Below are positions 44,489 to 55,668 of a stretch of 64,000 nucleotides of DNA, one piece after another. The notes below the pieces were generated by a model, which was given only the letters and a program-made list of their open reading frames with translations, had not been told where the DNA came from and did not search any database. The DNA comes from Aureobasidium sp. EXF-3400 (lineage: Eukaryota; Ascomycota; Dothideomycetes; Dothideales; Saccotheciaceae). The position numbers and the translations under genes are program-made. The stretch spans positions 124,001 to 188,000 of the forward strand of contig SWBL01000049.1 in NCBI GenBank assembly GCA_024195585.1. Direction: 5' to 3'. The first letter of the stretch is position 1; each line of letters starts with the position of its first letter.

Positions 44489-45982
44489 ATGAAGCCTCTC
44501 GACTTTCAACTCTCCAGCTCGCTTCATAGCAGAATCACAAACATGGCTGGTCCATCTCTAGCATCCACAGGCATCAACATCGAGCCAGAGTTGGAAGCTG
44601 CTCCGTCAGCAACTCTGTCCGCTTCTGCAAGCCTTCAGCCCTTTGGCCGTGTCCATGATATTCTTAATGTATCCCTGCCATCCACTGACCCAAACTCTTT
44701 CTGGGACATCAATCTTTCTTTTGACGGTACTATTCAAAAGGTGACGCCTCACGATCCCGCTCTCTTGGACGTCTTGAAGGGCGACACCTCTTCACCCTAC
44801 ATCAATGGTCATGGAGCTCTCCTCGCTCCTGCTTTGTGCCATCCCCACATCCACATCGACAAGGCTTATCTTCTTTCTCATCCCAAATATTCCCATCTGC
44901 AAATCGAGGAGGGCACCTTTGACGAAGCAATGAGCCTGACCTCCAAAGCAAAATCCTCCTTCGAACACGATGACTTGCTCGAACGTGGCATGCGAGTAAT
45001 CGATGAAAGTGTCCAAGCTGGAGTCACTTCTATGAGAGCCTTTGTTGAAGTTGATCCTATCGTTGGTTTGAAATGCATCAAAGCAGGAAAAGCTCTCAAA
45101 GATAAGTCTCGGTCTCGATGCCATATTCAGATATGCGCCTTTGCTCAGCTACCTTTGTTCTCCGGTGAAGACGGAGGCAAGGAGATTAGAGGCCTCTTTG
45201 AGGAAGCCCTCAAACCATCGTATTCTGCCGACGTGCTGGGAAGTACACCATACGTTGAAGACGATCGCAACAAGATGAAGAAGAATGTAGAGTGGACCAT
45301 CGATCTTGCACTCGAAAAGGACCTCCACCTTGACTTTCATCTCGACTACAATCTTGACCCTGACACCGAGCCGTTGGTCTGGTATGTCATTGATACACTC
45401 AAAGCCAAGCGCTGGACAACTCGTACCAAGAAGACTATCGTCCTGGGACACTGTACACGTCTGTCTCTATTCAAAGACGATGAGTGGAGACGACTAAAGG
45501 CAGAGATTGCCGACCTACCAATCAGCTTCGTCGGTTTGCCAACCTCTGACTTGTTTATGATGAGAACAGAGACTGGTGCTCGAGGAACTTTGCCGGTACC
45601 CCGTTTGATCAAAGATTATGGCTTTAATGCTGCCATGTCTATCAACAACATCGGTAATGCTTTTACACCACAGGGAACTTGTGATCCTCTTTCGATAGCA
45701 AGTCTGGGCGTTGGCGTCTATCAGTCTGGGACAAAGAGAGATGCAGAGATTCTCTATGAGTGTGTTTCCACCAGAGCCAGGAATGCTATTGGGCTGCCCA
45801 CTGGAATCAAATCACACTCTTTGAACAAGCTCTCAATGGAGCCTGATCAATCCGCAGATATGCTTCTGTTCAACAAGGAGAACCCAGACTGGAGAACCCG
45901 ACGTACTGTGTCAGAAGCTGTATATCTGTACGATGGCGCTCGCAAGAGAACAGTGTTCAAAGACGGATTGCTGGTCGAATAG
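44489..45982 (+). CDS. CodA-like metal-dependent amidohydrolase
   Basis: A single exon of 497 residues from the ATG at 44489; MAGPSL at 44543 is an equally good start and an earlier ATG at 44318 lies too close to SNF12. The metal-binding motif CHPHIHIDK is near residues 116-124. DFHLDYNLD and VLGHCTRLSL supply further histidines in the order seen in cytosine deaminase-type TIM barrels. At the site where bacterial relatives have the metal-binding Asp (SDN) it reads SINNIGNAF, so an Asn seems to replace it. The tail DPLSIASLGVGVYQ and DADMLLFN-like ending (SADMLLFNKENP) fit the superfamily. The substrate is unknown; fungal paralogues are annotated only as metallo-dependent hydrolases. Cytosolic location is likely, as no targeting signal is seen. 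Confidence 0.82.
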   Translation: MKPLDFQLSSSLHSRITNMAGPSLASTGINIEPELEAAPSATLSASASLQPFGRVHDILNVSLPSTDPNSFWDINLSFDGTIQKVTPHDPALLDVLKGDTSSPYINGHGALLAPALCHPHIHIDKAYLLSHPKYSHLQIEEGTFDEAMSLTSKAKSSFEHDDLLERGMRVIDESVQAGVTSMRAFVEVDPIVGLKCIKAGKALKDKSRSRCHIQICAFAQLPLFSGEDGGKEIRGLFEEALKPSYSADVLGSTPYVEDDRNKMKKNVEWTIDLALEKDLHLDFHLDYNLDPDTEPLVWYVIDTLKAKRWTTRTKKTIVLGHCTRLSLFKDDEWRRLKAEIADLPISFVGLPTSDLFMMRTETGARGTLPVPRLIKDYGFNAAMSINNIGNAFTPQGTCDPLSIASLGVGVYQSGTKRDAEILYECVSTRARNAIGLPTGIKSHSLNKLSMEPDQSADMLLFNKENPDWRTRRTVSEAVYLYDGARKRTVFKDGLLVE

Positions 45983-46444
45983 CGGGCGTTGTCCCAGGTT
46001 AAAAGACCCAGCTTGTGAAGTATGGAACAAAGTATGGACTCACCAAGCGAAGATATCAAACTCTTGTATTGGTACCCACACCTTTACAGAGCAAATGGAC
46101 CGTTTCGAATGGTGTTTTCAGGGAGTGCTTGACCCGTCCATGCAAATTGCTATCTGTACAGTCCTTTTGTGCTGCCTGATCAAGCCATCGATGTGACCGC
46201 AGTTCTATGGTACGAGGTTGTCCAGCATGGAATCTTCTGGTCATCAGTAGCATCAACCAATGCCATATATGCTACTGTACGTGTGAGACAGGTCATCGTC
46301 GTCGAGGCGATTCTTACAGAGCCGAGACATCTGAGCAATGGGCACGAAAGACCTACAAAATCTGTCAGATTCGAGGAACCTTGATCCAAATCTCCTTCTC
46401 TCATCTATCACGCGGTCACATCAACTCAACAGCAAGGAAGGAAG
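45983..46444. other. Intergenic region, promoter of the next gene
   Basis: The 462 bp contain the 3' end of the amidohydrolase gene and the upstream region of the unknown gene at 46445. No domain-like frame or repeat was seen. Confidence 0.45.
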
Positions 46445-48052
46445 ATGTCACAACCTAAGGACCAGGAGATACCCACAGCGACCGTGGACGGACTGGTTTT
46501 AGATGAGCTCGAGGTGCGTTGAATCAACATGTTCGGCAGAGGCTTGACAGAGCAGGACTTACGCTTTGCAGGATATCCTGGGCTACAACAGCTCTGCCTT
46601 CTACTGGTTGGTCAGAGTTATCGATGAGTACTACCATGGTCGGATCAACGTTGCCGCCTTCTGGACCTGGATTTACAAGACCCTCCACGAGTCCGGTGCC
46701 CTTCTTCTTCTAGAGGACTGCAAAATCTTCTTGTTGGACGAAGATACTAATCTTCAGCGACTTAATGAATATGAGGAAACAATCGCTGCCCTGGTCGATG
46801 ATCCTGAATCGTTCAGAAAGTTGTGCTCCGACTGGGGACTTCCGATCGAATTTGTTGAATGGGAAGTCTTTGATACGCAGCGCAGGATCAGAGATATCAG
46901 AAACAAGGAGATGCAGCATAGGGTGACTAGGGTCGGACGCCCGAACGACGTCGTTCAGTCTCCGCGCGTCGACGAGTCGTCACTCGGCGTTGAACTGTCC
47001 CAAGTCCCAAACGAGCCTGCACTCGACAAGAATCAGAGGCCATCAGAACACCGCACCGAACCAACCAACAAGCTCCAAACTCAACCCTCGACTGACACAA
47101 ACCACACTACAGAGATGGCTGGGGCCAACAAGGAACAACAGTCGACCGAGTCTGCCAAATCTCGCGTCAAACAGTCTGGCATCTCTACTCGGCCTGTCGA
47201 CAACGAAGACGCAGAGATGGTCCAGCAACCCACTAAGTCGCCTGGCGCTCAACCTAAGCAGTCAGACTTCACATTCGAGGTGCTGCGCAATGGAGGCCCT
47301 GTCATGTCACCACAGCTCGCCAGGCCCCTAGACATGCCTGTCACATCCGCCATGTCCGCTGCCGCGCCTTCTATCGCGCCTAACGCTATGCCTGCTGTCA
47401 TGCCTGCCACCAAGTCTGCTATCAAGCCCGCCACGGCTCGCAAGTCTGTCGCAACTTCCAAGTTCTCCGATTTCGACCCATTCGCCCTTCTCGAGACCAC
47501 CAAGCATGTCGAATCCGCCACTCCTGCCATCGCCGGTACATCTGACATTCACAAGAGACCTATCTGGAAGTCTCCATGGAAGAGCGATACGATCGAGTTC
47601 GGTCCCATTATCCCTCAGTTCCCCACCTCCAACGTATGTAACCTTTATCTGGCACAACCACAACCTGCGCTAACATCACGTCATAGGTGCGCAACGAAGG
47701 AAAGGTCAAGCAGTCCATGGGACCCCCATCTGCCCCTGCCTCTGCCTACAAGTCCAATGGTGATCCTCACGCCAAGCAATTCTACAAGCCCGTCGAGTCT
47801 CCTGACCAGTACATCGAGCCTCTTTCCGACGACGATGACGTCCCTCCTGTTCCTGTCCCCAACCTCACCGGACTGTCTCCTGAGGAGCAGGCTACTCTTG
47901 TCTACCAGCAGTTGCTTAACCACGGCGAACGTCAGAAGGTCATCACCGGCAAGTACAGAAGTGTTGCTGATCATGTCAGAGCTCAGCCTGAAGCCGGGAA
48001 GAAGGCTCAGCAGGCTCAGAAGGGTGGAGATGTTGATATGGGTGGTCAGTAG
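46445..48052 (+). CDS. Unrecognised protein with structured N-terminus and disordered middle
   Basis: Three exons, 46445-46513, 46572-47633 and 47687-48052, give 498 residues; introns are 58 and 53 nt, with GTGCGT and GTATGT donors. Residues 20-130 look folded and helical, rich in aromatic residues (SSAFYWLVRVIDEYYHGRINVAAFWTWIY, then LLLLEDCKIFLLDED). The middle 250 residues are Ser/Thr/Pro/Ala/Gln-rich and disordered, with a run of PA-M repeats (APNAMPAVMPAT). A second conserved-looking block spans KRPIWKSPWKSDTIEFGPIIPQ, and the C-terminus has DDDDVPPVPVPNLTGLSPEEQATLVYQQLL. I do not recognise it. Splice sites, codon use and length make it a real gene. Confidence 0.8.
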
Positions 48053-49096
48053 AGCCTTCCACCGCTTTGAGGGTGGATACAGCAACGCATTGAGCGGTTG
48101 GGTAGTTCACTGGATGGTTGACAGCATCGTTGAATATCACCAAGCTTTCACACAGAAGTGGATAGCATTATCGAGCAATTGCGCAACGCAAGTGCACCAG
48201 GATTAATGAGAAGCCATTGAATCCTAAATCTCACTACACTACCCTCCTTCCCCTCTGACGTGAAGTATCAAGTGAAAATACAATTGAAACGATGTCCACG
48301 AGTAAAGTTCAACGATACACTACAAACCAACAACACGAAACCCAAACAAAGGTGTACGAAAACAAATTCCCGCTAAGACGAAAAGTGGTATTACACTAAC
48401 CCTCTCCTGCTGACTCACTTGATTCACAGTTAGTACCAAGAAATCATTGCCAGAAGATAAGATCCGACAAGGTCAAAAGGCAAGTCAGATACAGTAATGT
48501 AGTGATTGGATTTTGCTCTGCAGCCGGCAACAGCATGAGACTCACAAAGTTTGATACGGCAAGAACAAGAAGTGTCCATGGATCCGGCGGTCACTGTTTG
48601 GAGTTGAACGAGACGAACAAACGGTTACAGGTCAAGGGAAGGAAGGAGAATAAGTTTCCTATCTAAACACTATACTACATTCCACTACCTTAATCTCGCT
48701 CGCTGGAAGATAAATTCTCTCAAAAGAAGAAGACAAAAGACAGAAAGAAGTTATGATATAGAAAGAAACCATTAACGCCCGCCCTTATCGCAAGACAAAT
48801 TATCCTAAACAGTACAATGTAACAAAATATATGGGTATACCCTCTTTCGATGATCCTGATCCAATCCCACGCCTTCCCTCCAATCCTTCCTTGTAAGTTC
48901 CCTTGCCTTGCCAGTGTAATAGTTGTTCCAATCTTTGGCGGCGTTGATCGAGCTCGTATATATGTGATTGAGCAGCCGACGTTCCGTATGTGTGTGTTTT
49001 CGTGAAAAAGTTGTTGTGGTCGATGAGGTGTTTCGACAGGTTGGCATAGTCGTTCCTTCCTCGCCTGTCATGTCGAAGATGCTCGACTCACGACGA
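48053..49096. other. Convergent intergenic region, no gene seen
   Basis: About 1 kb between the unknown gene and the kinase gene. Frames are short. The region 48600-48800 is A-rich and fits 3' untranslated sequence of either gene. Confidence 0.45.
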
Positions 49097-51288
49097 TCAT
49101 AACGGCTCCGTGTCGTCAAAAGTCCTTAACCCACCCTCAACCTGCATCCCATCCTTGACCCAATCCATCTCCTCAATCTCCCCCAATCCTTTCCTCCCCA
49201 TCCTGACCTTCTTCAGCAGACCCTCCACAACACCCTTTGCTCCTTCCCATCCCTTGAATTCTTTCGTATCGTTTCTCTTATCATCCCACTCTCCATCTTC
49301 ATCGCCGAATTTGCACCACATCCAGTCTGCGCGAGCTATACGGTGAGATGGTCGCGATCGTTCTGGTTTGCCGGGTGGACAGTCGAAGGGTAAGCGGCCT
49401 TCCATCAGGGCGTAGAGAAGAACGCCGAGAGCCCAGCCATCTGTACTGCGGCCGTCGTAGGGTTGACCGAGGAGAATTTCCGGAGCAGCGTAGTCTTCGC
49501 TGCCGCAACGAGTTGTAAGAAGTGGTGAGGCTGGTGGGGCAGGAATGCGACGAGAGAGTCCGAGGTCGGTAAGACAGATCAATGGGTAGGGATGCGTTTG
49601 AGGATTTTCGAGTTTCGACAGGGCTTCGTAGGCAGGTACGACCAAGACGTCTGTTGTGTAGATGATTAGCAAAGTGAGCAGCAACGAAGAGTTCAAGGAA
49701 TCTTACTCTCGAGCTTGATGTCGCGGTGGACGATATAGTTCTTGTGCAAGTAGCGTACGGCGTCAACCAGCTCGGTAAACATGCGTTGCACCATGTTGGG
49801 TTGTAAAATGTTGCGATGCTCACTCGCCAATTCAAACAAGTCACCTCCTGGGCAGTAACTCAAGACCAGCAGGGCTCGCTCGTCAGTATACTCGAGTGCC
49901 TTGAGCTGCACGATGGATGGATGGGAGACGCTCTTCAGGATGTCGACTTCTCGTTTCAGAGATACCTCAATACGTTCTTCATCCGCGCCTCCAGCTGGAC
50001 CGTGTTCGACGATCTTAACAGCGACCAGTTTCCGCGGATCCAGATGCTTTTCGTCGTAAGACGTATTTGACGGCAATTGTTGTGATGTGGCTAGCACAAC
50101 CTTGCTGAAGGTGCCCTGACCAAGAGTCCGTACTGAACGCCATTTTTGCTTTGAGTCTTGACGTGTAGATCGGACAGTGAAGTACTCGACGTCCGAATCC
50201 TCTGCCCCACCTACACTCTGCATGTCTGTGTCTTCATCAATCTCTCCATCCACCATGCCCTTGGTCGAAGGAGGTGGTGATGGCAGAACTTTTGCCGAGT
50301 CAACAGAGGCTCTCATCATGGATGTTGCATGATTCTGAGGGTTACTGGGAGCCCTGCGCTCATCGTCCGAAGAAGCCGAGGGTTGGACGTATCCACGCTG
50401 CTGTGCGAGATAGTGTTCCCTTTGCATAGGCTGCTCATTCGGCGGCGTGGTTGTGAGGTGCAAGCCGGCCGGCCCAACAGTGACGTTCCTCTGCCTTACG
50501 TTGTGCATGGCTTCGGGAACAAAATCACTGATGCTACGGTTGCGACTGTGTTGTTTGCGCATAACCAAGTCGACATTCGGCGTCGTCTGAGCGTCGATAG
50601 CAGCATGTACCAAACTCCCGTATCCCTTCTTTTTCTTATGCGGTGAACCTGGTGGCGCAGACATTGAGGCCAGTGGACTCGTGGTCGGGGGAGAGGTGGC
50701 GAGTCTCGAGGCCGGTCTCATGGTTGTACTATGGTCAAAGTGGGCGCTTCGTATCCTGGTCCATGGGCCGGGCGAATTGGGGTCGTTGAGCATGATGGGC
50801 GAGGGCAAGGGAGTGATATCGAGCATGGCAGCCAGAGCGGGCGAGGTGAGAGCTGAATTGGGGCTCAGGCTGGAGGTGGACAGGTTATGGCGTAGTGCTG
50901 GTGTCAGCAATGGCGAGGCGGCCGAGTGACTGGAGCGGAGCGAGTCGGGACGGTCCTGCTGACTCGAAGAGTGCTTGCGATTGACAAAGGCTGCTGGCAG
51001 GTCGGTTCTGATCTGAAGGCCAGCGCCGGCGGCGTGGTTTTGACGGAAGGCCAGCGAGTTGGCAGTCGAAGACGACGACGAGAGGGTATTGGGGGACGAG
51101 TCCGAGGAGCGGTCGCGGTGGTGATAGGTGTGAATTAACGGCGGAGGGAGAGCGGTATGGCTGGCAGCCACTCTGCCGTCGTCGCTATCGACGTGCATGG
51201 CAGAGTCGGAGAGGTTGCTACCGGCTGACATGAATGTGGCAGTACTAGCAGCATGCGACGGGGTACGAGGGCCTGTCGTATCCGACAT
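49097..51288 (-). CDS. Serine/threonine protein kinase with DLG motif
   Basis: Exons 49707-51288 and 49097-49650 (56-nt intron, GTAAGA donor, CTAAT branch) give 711 residues. The first 370 are disordered and Ser/Pro/Thr-rich with many SP/TP sites. The kinase domain runs from about 380 to 660: LGQGTFSKVVLA, VAVKIVEHG, a catalytic loop IVHRDIKLEN that is split by the intron, TDLGLSRR in place of DFG, and YAAPEIL. GDLFEL and the HRIARADWMWCKF tail resemble fungal CAMK-like kinases of the Prr1/Prr2 sort (weak assignment). Phe-to-Leu in DFG is tolerated in several active kinases because the Asp is kept. The rich N-terminus suggests regulation by phosphorylation. Substrates are unknown. Confidence 0.88.
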
Positions 51289-52189
51289 GTTGGTTGGAGC
51301 CGATCTGGTCTGCCCTTAATATCCCGCACATGCAATCGCTCCTTCCTCGACTTCCAGATGACGACGAGACCAAGACGAGTAGCAAGAACAATGAGGAAAG
51401 TCGCCTGCAATGTCAGAGGACAGGCACTTCTTTGTCTGCCCTTTCTCCCTTGCAATCAGTCATGGCTTTCTTCGTTATTCACATTCCCCACTGCCAGCCG
51501 CCGCCGGAAAACCGTCCGTGCCTACCACTCTTGCCCGTTCCGCTCATCACGCGTGCCACGCTCCATCAACGTGCTGAACACGCTCAAACTTTGGCTATCT
51601 ATGATTCCAGGCCTTCGACTGCTCTCCTCAGCTCGAAGCCTTTGTCATCTCTAAACATAGTCATTCTCACATGCCGCCAACAACAATCCCGACATCTGGG
51701 GGATGTGCTGTTCAGACATCTGTCACGACATGTCAAAATAAGAGTCATGATGATCGACAGCTACAGTTCAATTGATTGTATTGGTTTGCTAAAAACCTCG
51801 CTAGAGTGATCCTTCTCGAATCTTGATTGACCTGCTTCCTTGTTTCTGCTTCCATATCATCCGTCTTTTTTTCTACCTAATTTCGTGCCAATTATGAAAG
51901 CCAAGGTCAATTCAAACTCCATGCATACTGTGCTCTGTTGTATCATCTCTCGTAACCATTTTTCATCGTGGTCGTCAAGTTTCGTGAGTCGTTGTCAAAT
52001 CCCAAAAGGAAAACGCCAAACCAGTCACCCAACCTCTTCCCCGCTCGTTGTCCAAAAACGCCGCAATCGACCGTTGCACTTTTTGCCCTTTTTCTAGCCT
52101 CCCAATCGAAGCCGGAACATCAAAAGCCAAAACGACAACAACTCCAAAGCAGACAATGAACTTGCGATGATGATGCAGGTAGAACGCTT
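51289..52189. other. Intergenic region, kinase promoter
   Basis: About 900 bp that hold the promoter and leader of the kinase gene (left) and the 3' end of the next gene (right). Overlapping short frames on the plus strand at 51253-51809 lack any domain. Nothing else was seen. Confidence 0.45.
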
Positions 52190-55100
52190 TTAGCGCTCAG
52201 AGGGGTCTTCGGTGTAGTTGTACTTCGACTTGCGGACGTTACCACCACGGGGAGCCAAAAGCTCGTTGTTGCTGGAAGTGAAGGGTCCGTTGGCGCTGGC
52301 AGAGAATGCGCCATTGTTGTTGCCCGAAGAGAAGTGAAGGTTGCTGGCAGGAGCATACTGAACACCCTTAACAGGTGAGGTGTATGCATTGGTGGGGGCG
52401 ACCGCAGGAGTCTGCTGGCCAGCGACGTGCTTGTTGGCGACGTGCTTGTTGGCAGCGTGCTTGTTGGCGACATGCTTGTTGGCAGCGTGCTGGTTGGCGG
52501 CGTGCTCGTCAGCGACGGGCTCCTTGGTCTTCTTCTGCTTACCCTCCTTAGGAGGATCAAGAATATCGAGAACGCTCTTGAAGTTGGCGTCAACCTTCTC
52601 TTCAACTCTGCTGATAGTAGGGAGCAGGCGTTTGACGACCTTGACAACGAGAAGCTCAAGCATCTCGTCGTCAATGACATGTTCGGCGATGTCGGAGACG
52701 GAGTCGCGGATCTTGCGGTACTCGGCGGCAAGGGTGTGAGTGTCGGAAACCACAGCCTCAAAGGACTCACGGAACACGTTGTGGTTGGCGACAATTTCAT
52801 CCATGTCCTCGCGGATCTTAAGCTGTTCAGCGAGGATCTTGTCGACGGACTTCTGAGTGCTGGTGAGAAGCTTCTCGTTACTAGTCTGGGCAGTGACGAG
52901 GTCTTCGACCTTACCACCCATAAGGTCCAGCTTGTAGTCCATCTTAGCCTCGGGATCCGAGTTCCAAGCATCGATCACAGCCTGAGACGACTGAACCGGT
53001 TGGGATTTGTACTTGCGCTCCTTGGACTTAGGAGGCAGCGAAGGGTAGCTAAAGGGGGAAGGCTTGATCGAGGAGTTGGGAGATCTCATGGCAATCATCT
53101 CGCGACGTCTCTCGTGCTCGTCGTCCCCATCAACACCAATAGTGGTGCCGTTGTCGTAGACGTGAGTGTTAGAGCTCTCACTGAGCTCGATGCCGAGACC
53201 ATCGGCCGCAAAGAAGCGCTCACGAAGAGAGCGGCCAGATGAGGAGCGGCTCGAGTTGTCGCGCGAGACACGACGGAGGGGACGAGGCTTAGCACTGGGG
53301 TGCTCGTACTGATCGAACTGGAGACCGCCATAACCGTTGATCTTGTTGGCAGGGGTGTCGACATTGACGGGGCCCTTGGTGGAAGAACCCTGCTTCTGCT
53401 CGGCGCCGGCAGTGGCGAAGTCGTGGGTGACGACGGGAGTCTCACCACGGTGACGGTTGAACACGTGATCCTCGGGGCGGTAGACGTAGTCGTTGTCGTT
53501 CACGGTGCAAATGTATCTGATAGGCTCGACACGAGGACGAGCGAGAGCGCCGTTGACATGCTCGTCATTGTAGATAGGCGAGTTTGAGGGGACAATGGGG
53601 ATAGCTTCAGGCTCCTCAGAAGCAACACCATGGGTACCGGTCTGATGAAGGTGTTAGTGATCATGTTGGCGAGGCGGGGGGTGGAACGGAGAAGCTGCAG
53701 AGGAGAGAAAAGTGCAAAGCGAGAACGGCAAGAGAAGAGGAAGGTAACAAGAGGGGAAGGTAAGAAAAGCAGAAGGTAAGAACAGGAGGGTGCATATCAA
53801 GTCATGTAGAGGAAGGAAAGAGGCGCGAAGACGAGAAAGAATAAACCAGAAAAGGAGAATTGCAAACTTACGTTGAAGACATCATTGCCAGTGGCAACAC
53901 TGTACATGGAGGGCGAGTAGATCTCAGGCTGAGGCTTGATCTTCTCGGAGATCTTGGGAGGGGGTTGGTAGGTAGTAGCAGGAAGCAGACCGCCCTCAAG
54001 CAAACCGCCAGCGATGTAACGAGGAGTCATAGCCTTTTGAGCCGACTTGGGAGACTTCTTCTCAACTTCGTGGCTGTGGAAAAGACCAAAGTCCAAAGGG
54101 GGAGTTGCGAACTCCTGCTGGATCTTTTGAACAACTTCAGGGTCGGCTTCAAAGACAGCCTTCTGACCGACGAAGGGAGAGTAGGCGGCGTGGGTCATCT
54201 TGACCACACCTGACTTGACCGACTTGACGGGGCTGCATTCGTCACCGAAAGCGACGGTGATGGTCTCGCGGGACTTGTTGGTAGGGGCCTCGTCCTCGGC
54301 GTCTTCGACAGTGGCAGCGAAGCCATTGCCAGAGTAAGCGTCGGAAGGTCCACGAACATCAATGATGTTGGCTGACATTCTCAAGTGGGCTGACTTGTCG
54401 TGAGCACGAGGAGGAGTATCCTTTCTAGGAGGAGGAGGAGGGACATCCTCGCGCATACGCTTGGGAGTGAACGCATTGGAAAGGGCGCGCTTGAGCGAGG
54501 AATCCTCCTTCTTGGGAGAAGCGTAGGACTTGGTGGGCGAGACAGCAGCGTCGCTAGCACTCTTGTTGGAAGGAGCGCCAGCAGTGGCCTGCTTTGTGGG
54601 TGATGGCTGAGCAGACATTTTGTTGCGGCTGCTGACAGTAGAAAGAAAAGACGAGTGTTTCAGGGGAGAAGAGGATGAAGAAGTTGCGGTGTGCTTGTGC
54701 GAAAAGGTTGTGTGGTGAGAAGACGAGGAAGTGTGCTGTACGACTTTGCTCTGTGCGAGTGAAGAGGTGGATGACTTTCTTGCCTTGGTAGGGGTGAGCA
54801 GACTAGCAACTCTGAAAGAGGCGCTGTGTCTGAGTGAAGTGGTAGGATTGCCTTTGGTGTGAAGGGGGGTCTGCTCGACGTGCTCGACGTGTGTCGAATC
54901 ACTGTTGTTGTTTGTGGGCCGGGGTGAGCCAAGGAGCTGGTGAGCTTTGGGCGGAAGACGAGCGGAACTCGAGACGGGGTGGTTCTTCAAGTTCGACTTG
55001 CGGATGGCCTCTGCTGTGTACTGAGCCAGCTTGGGCGACAGGTAGACAGGGGTTCTCTTCTCTTTAAGACTCGTCTGCTCGGTCTGCTCATACTCTCTCT

Positions 55101-55668
55101 CCTCATGGTACTCTTCAATGATACCACGGACAGTAGGAATAGCGTTCTCGCTGCCAAGGGGTACGAGGCAAAGATCGTCTTCATTACTGTTGTGAGGAAT
55201 CATTTTTATGTTGTTGATAGACTCAGGAACTGTTTTGAGAACTCGAGGAGGTATGCGTCCAAAAACACGGTTCCAAGTTGCGGCAGAAGGCTCTTGTGTC
55301 ACCGGGACGACAGGGTTCTTAGGGCTACCGGCAGCGGCGTTGCGGCGGAAGATGTTCCTCGGGGATCTTGGCGAGGGCGGGCCCGAAGCGGGAACGCCGG
55401 GCGGCAGCAACTTCCGGAGGACCTTCGAGGCACGTGATCCAGGAGGCAGCGGAGCTGGAGGAAGCCTTCGCTCAGGACGACGTCCGCCTTGCTCTTTGGG
55501 TGGTATCATACCTACCAGACACATATAAGCGTAATCCCTGTCATACACTAACCGTTTTTGTTCTTCGAAGCGGCGCAGAGGGTGCGTCTCTGGAAGAAGT
55601 CGGTGGCCAATAAGCATACGAGGAGCACTGTCCTCAAGGTCTCTGACATGGGGGATGATGTATGGCAT
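52190..55668 (-). CDS. Large disordered fungal protein with coiled coil and AANKH repeats
   Basis: Exons 53872-55668 and 52190-53641 (230-nt intron, GTAAGT donor, TCAG acceptor, phase 0) give 1082 residues from MPYIIPHVRD. The first 170 residues contain a Pro/Arg-rich stretch. A long Ser/Thr/Lys region carries many SP and TP sites (possible CDK sites). After the intron, a NDNDYVYRPEDHVFNRHRG block looks conserved, and about 180 residues further on is a predicted coiled coil (VEDLVTAQTSNEKLLTSTQKSVDKILAEQ and onward). A 5-residue repeat (HAANK/HVANK) occurs about six times near the end. An ATG at 54618 (MSAQPSPTK), preceded by an acceptor-like TACTGTCAG, could be an alternative start giving 732 residues. 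I do not recognise the family; a cytoskeletal or cell-cycle adaptor would be speculation. Confidence 0.7.
52424..52515 (-). repeat. 15-bp tandem coding repeat (HAANK/HVANK)
   Basis: About six head-to-tail 15-bp units lie inside the preceding gene. They encode alternating HAANK and HVANK, with HAANQ at one edge. Copies differ by single bases only, so the array is young and likely variable in length between strains. Confidence 0.85.

Noticed and set aside
52427..53242. A 271-codon plus-strand frame
   Set aside because: It is the antisense shadow of the disordered protein; the start-like VGDVLVGSV repeats mirror the AANKH repeats.
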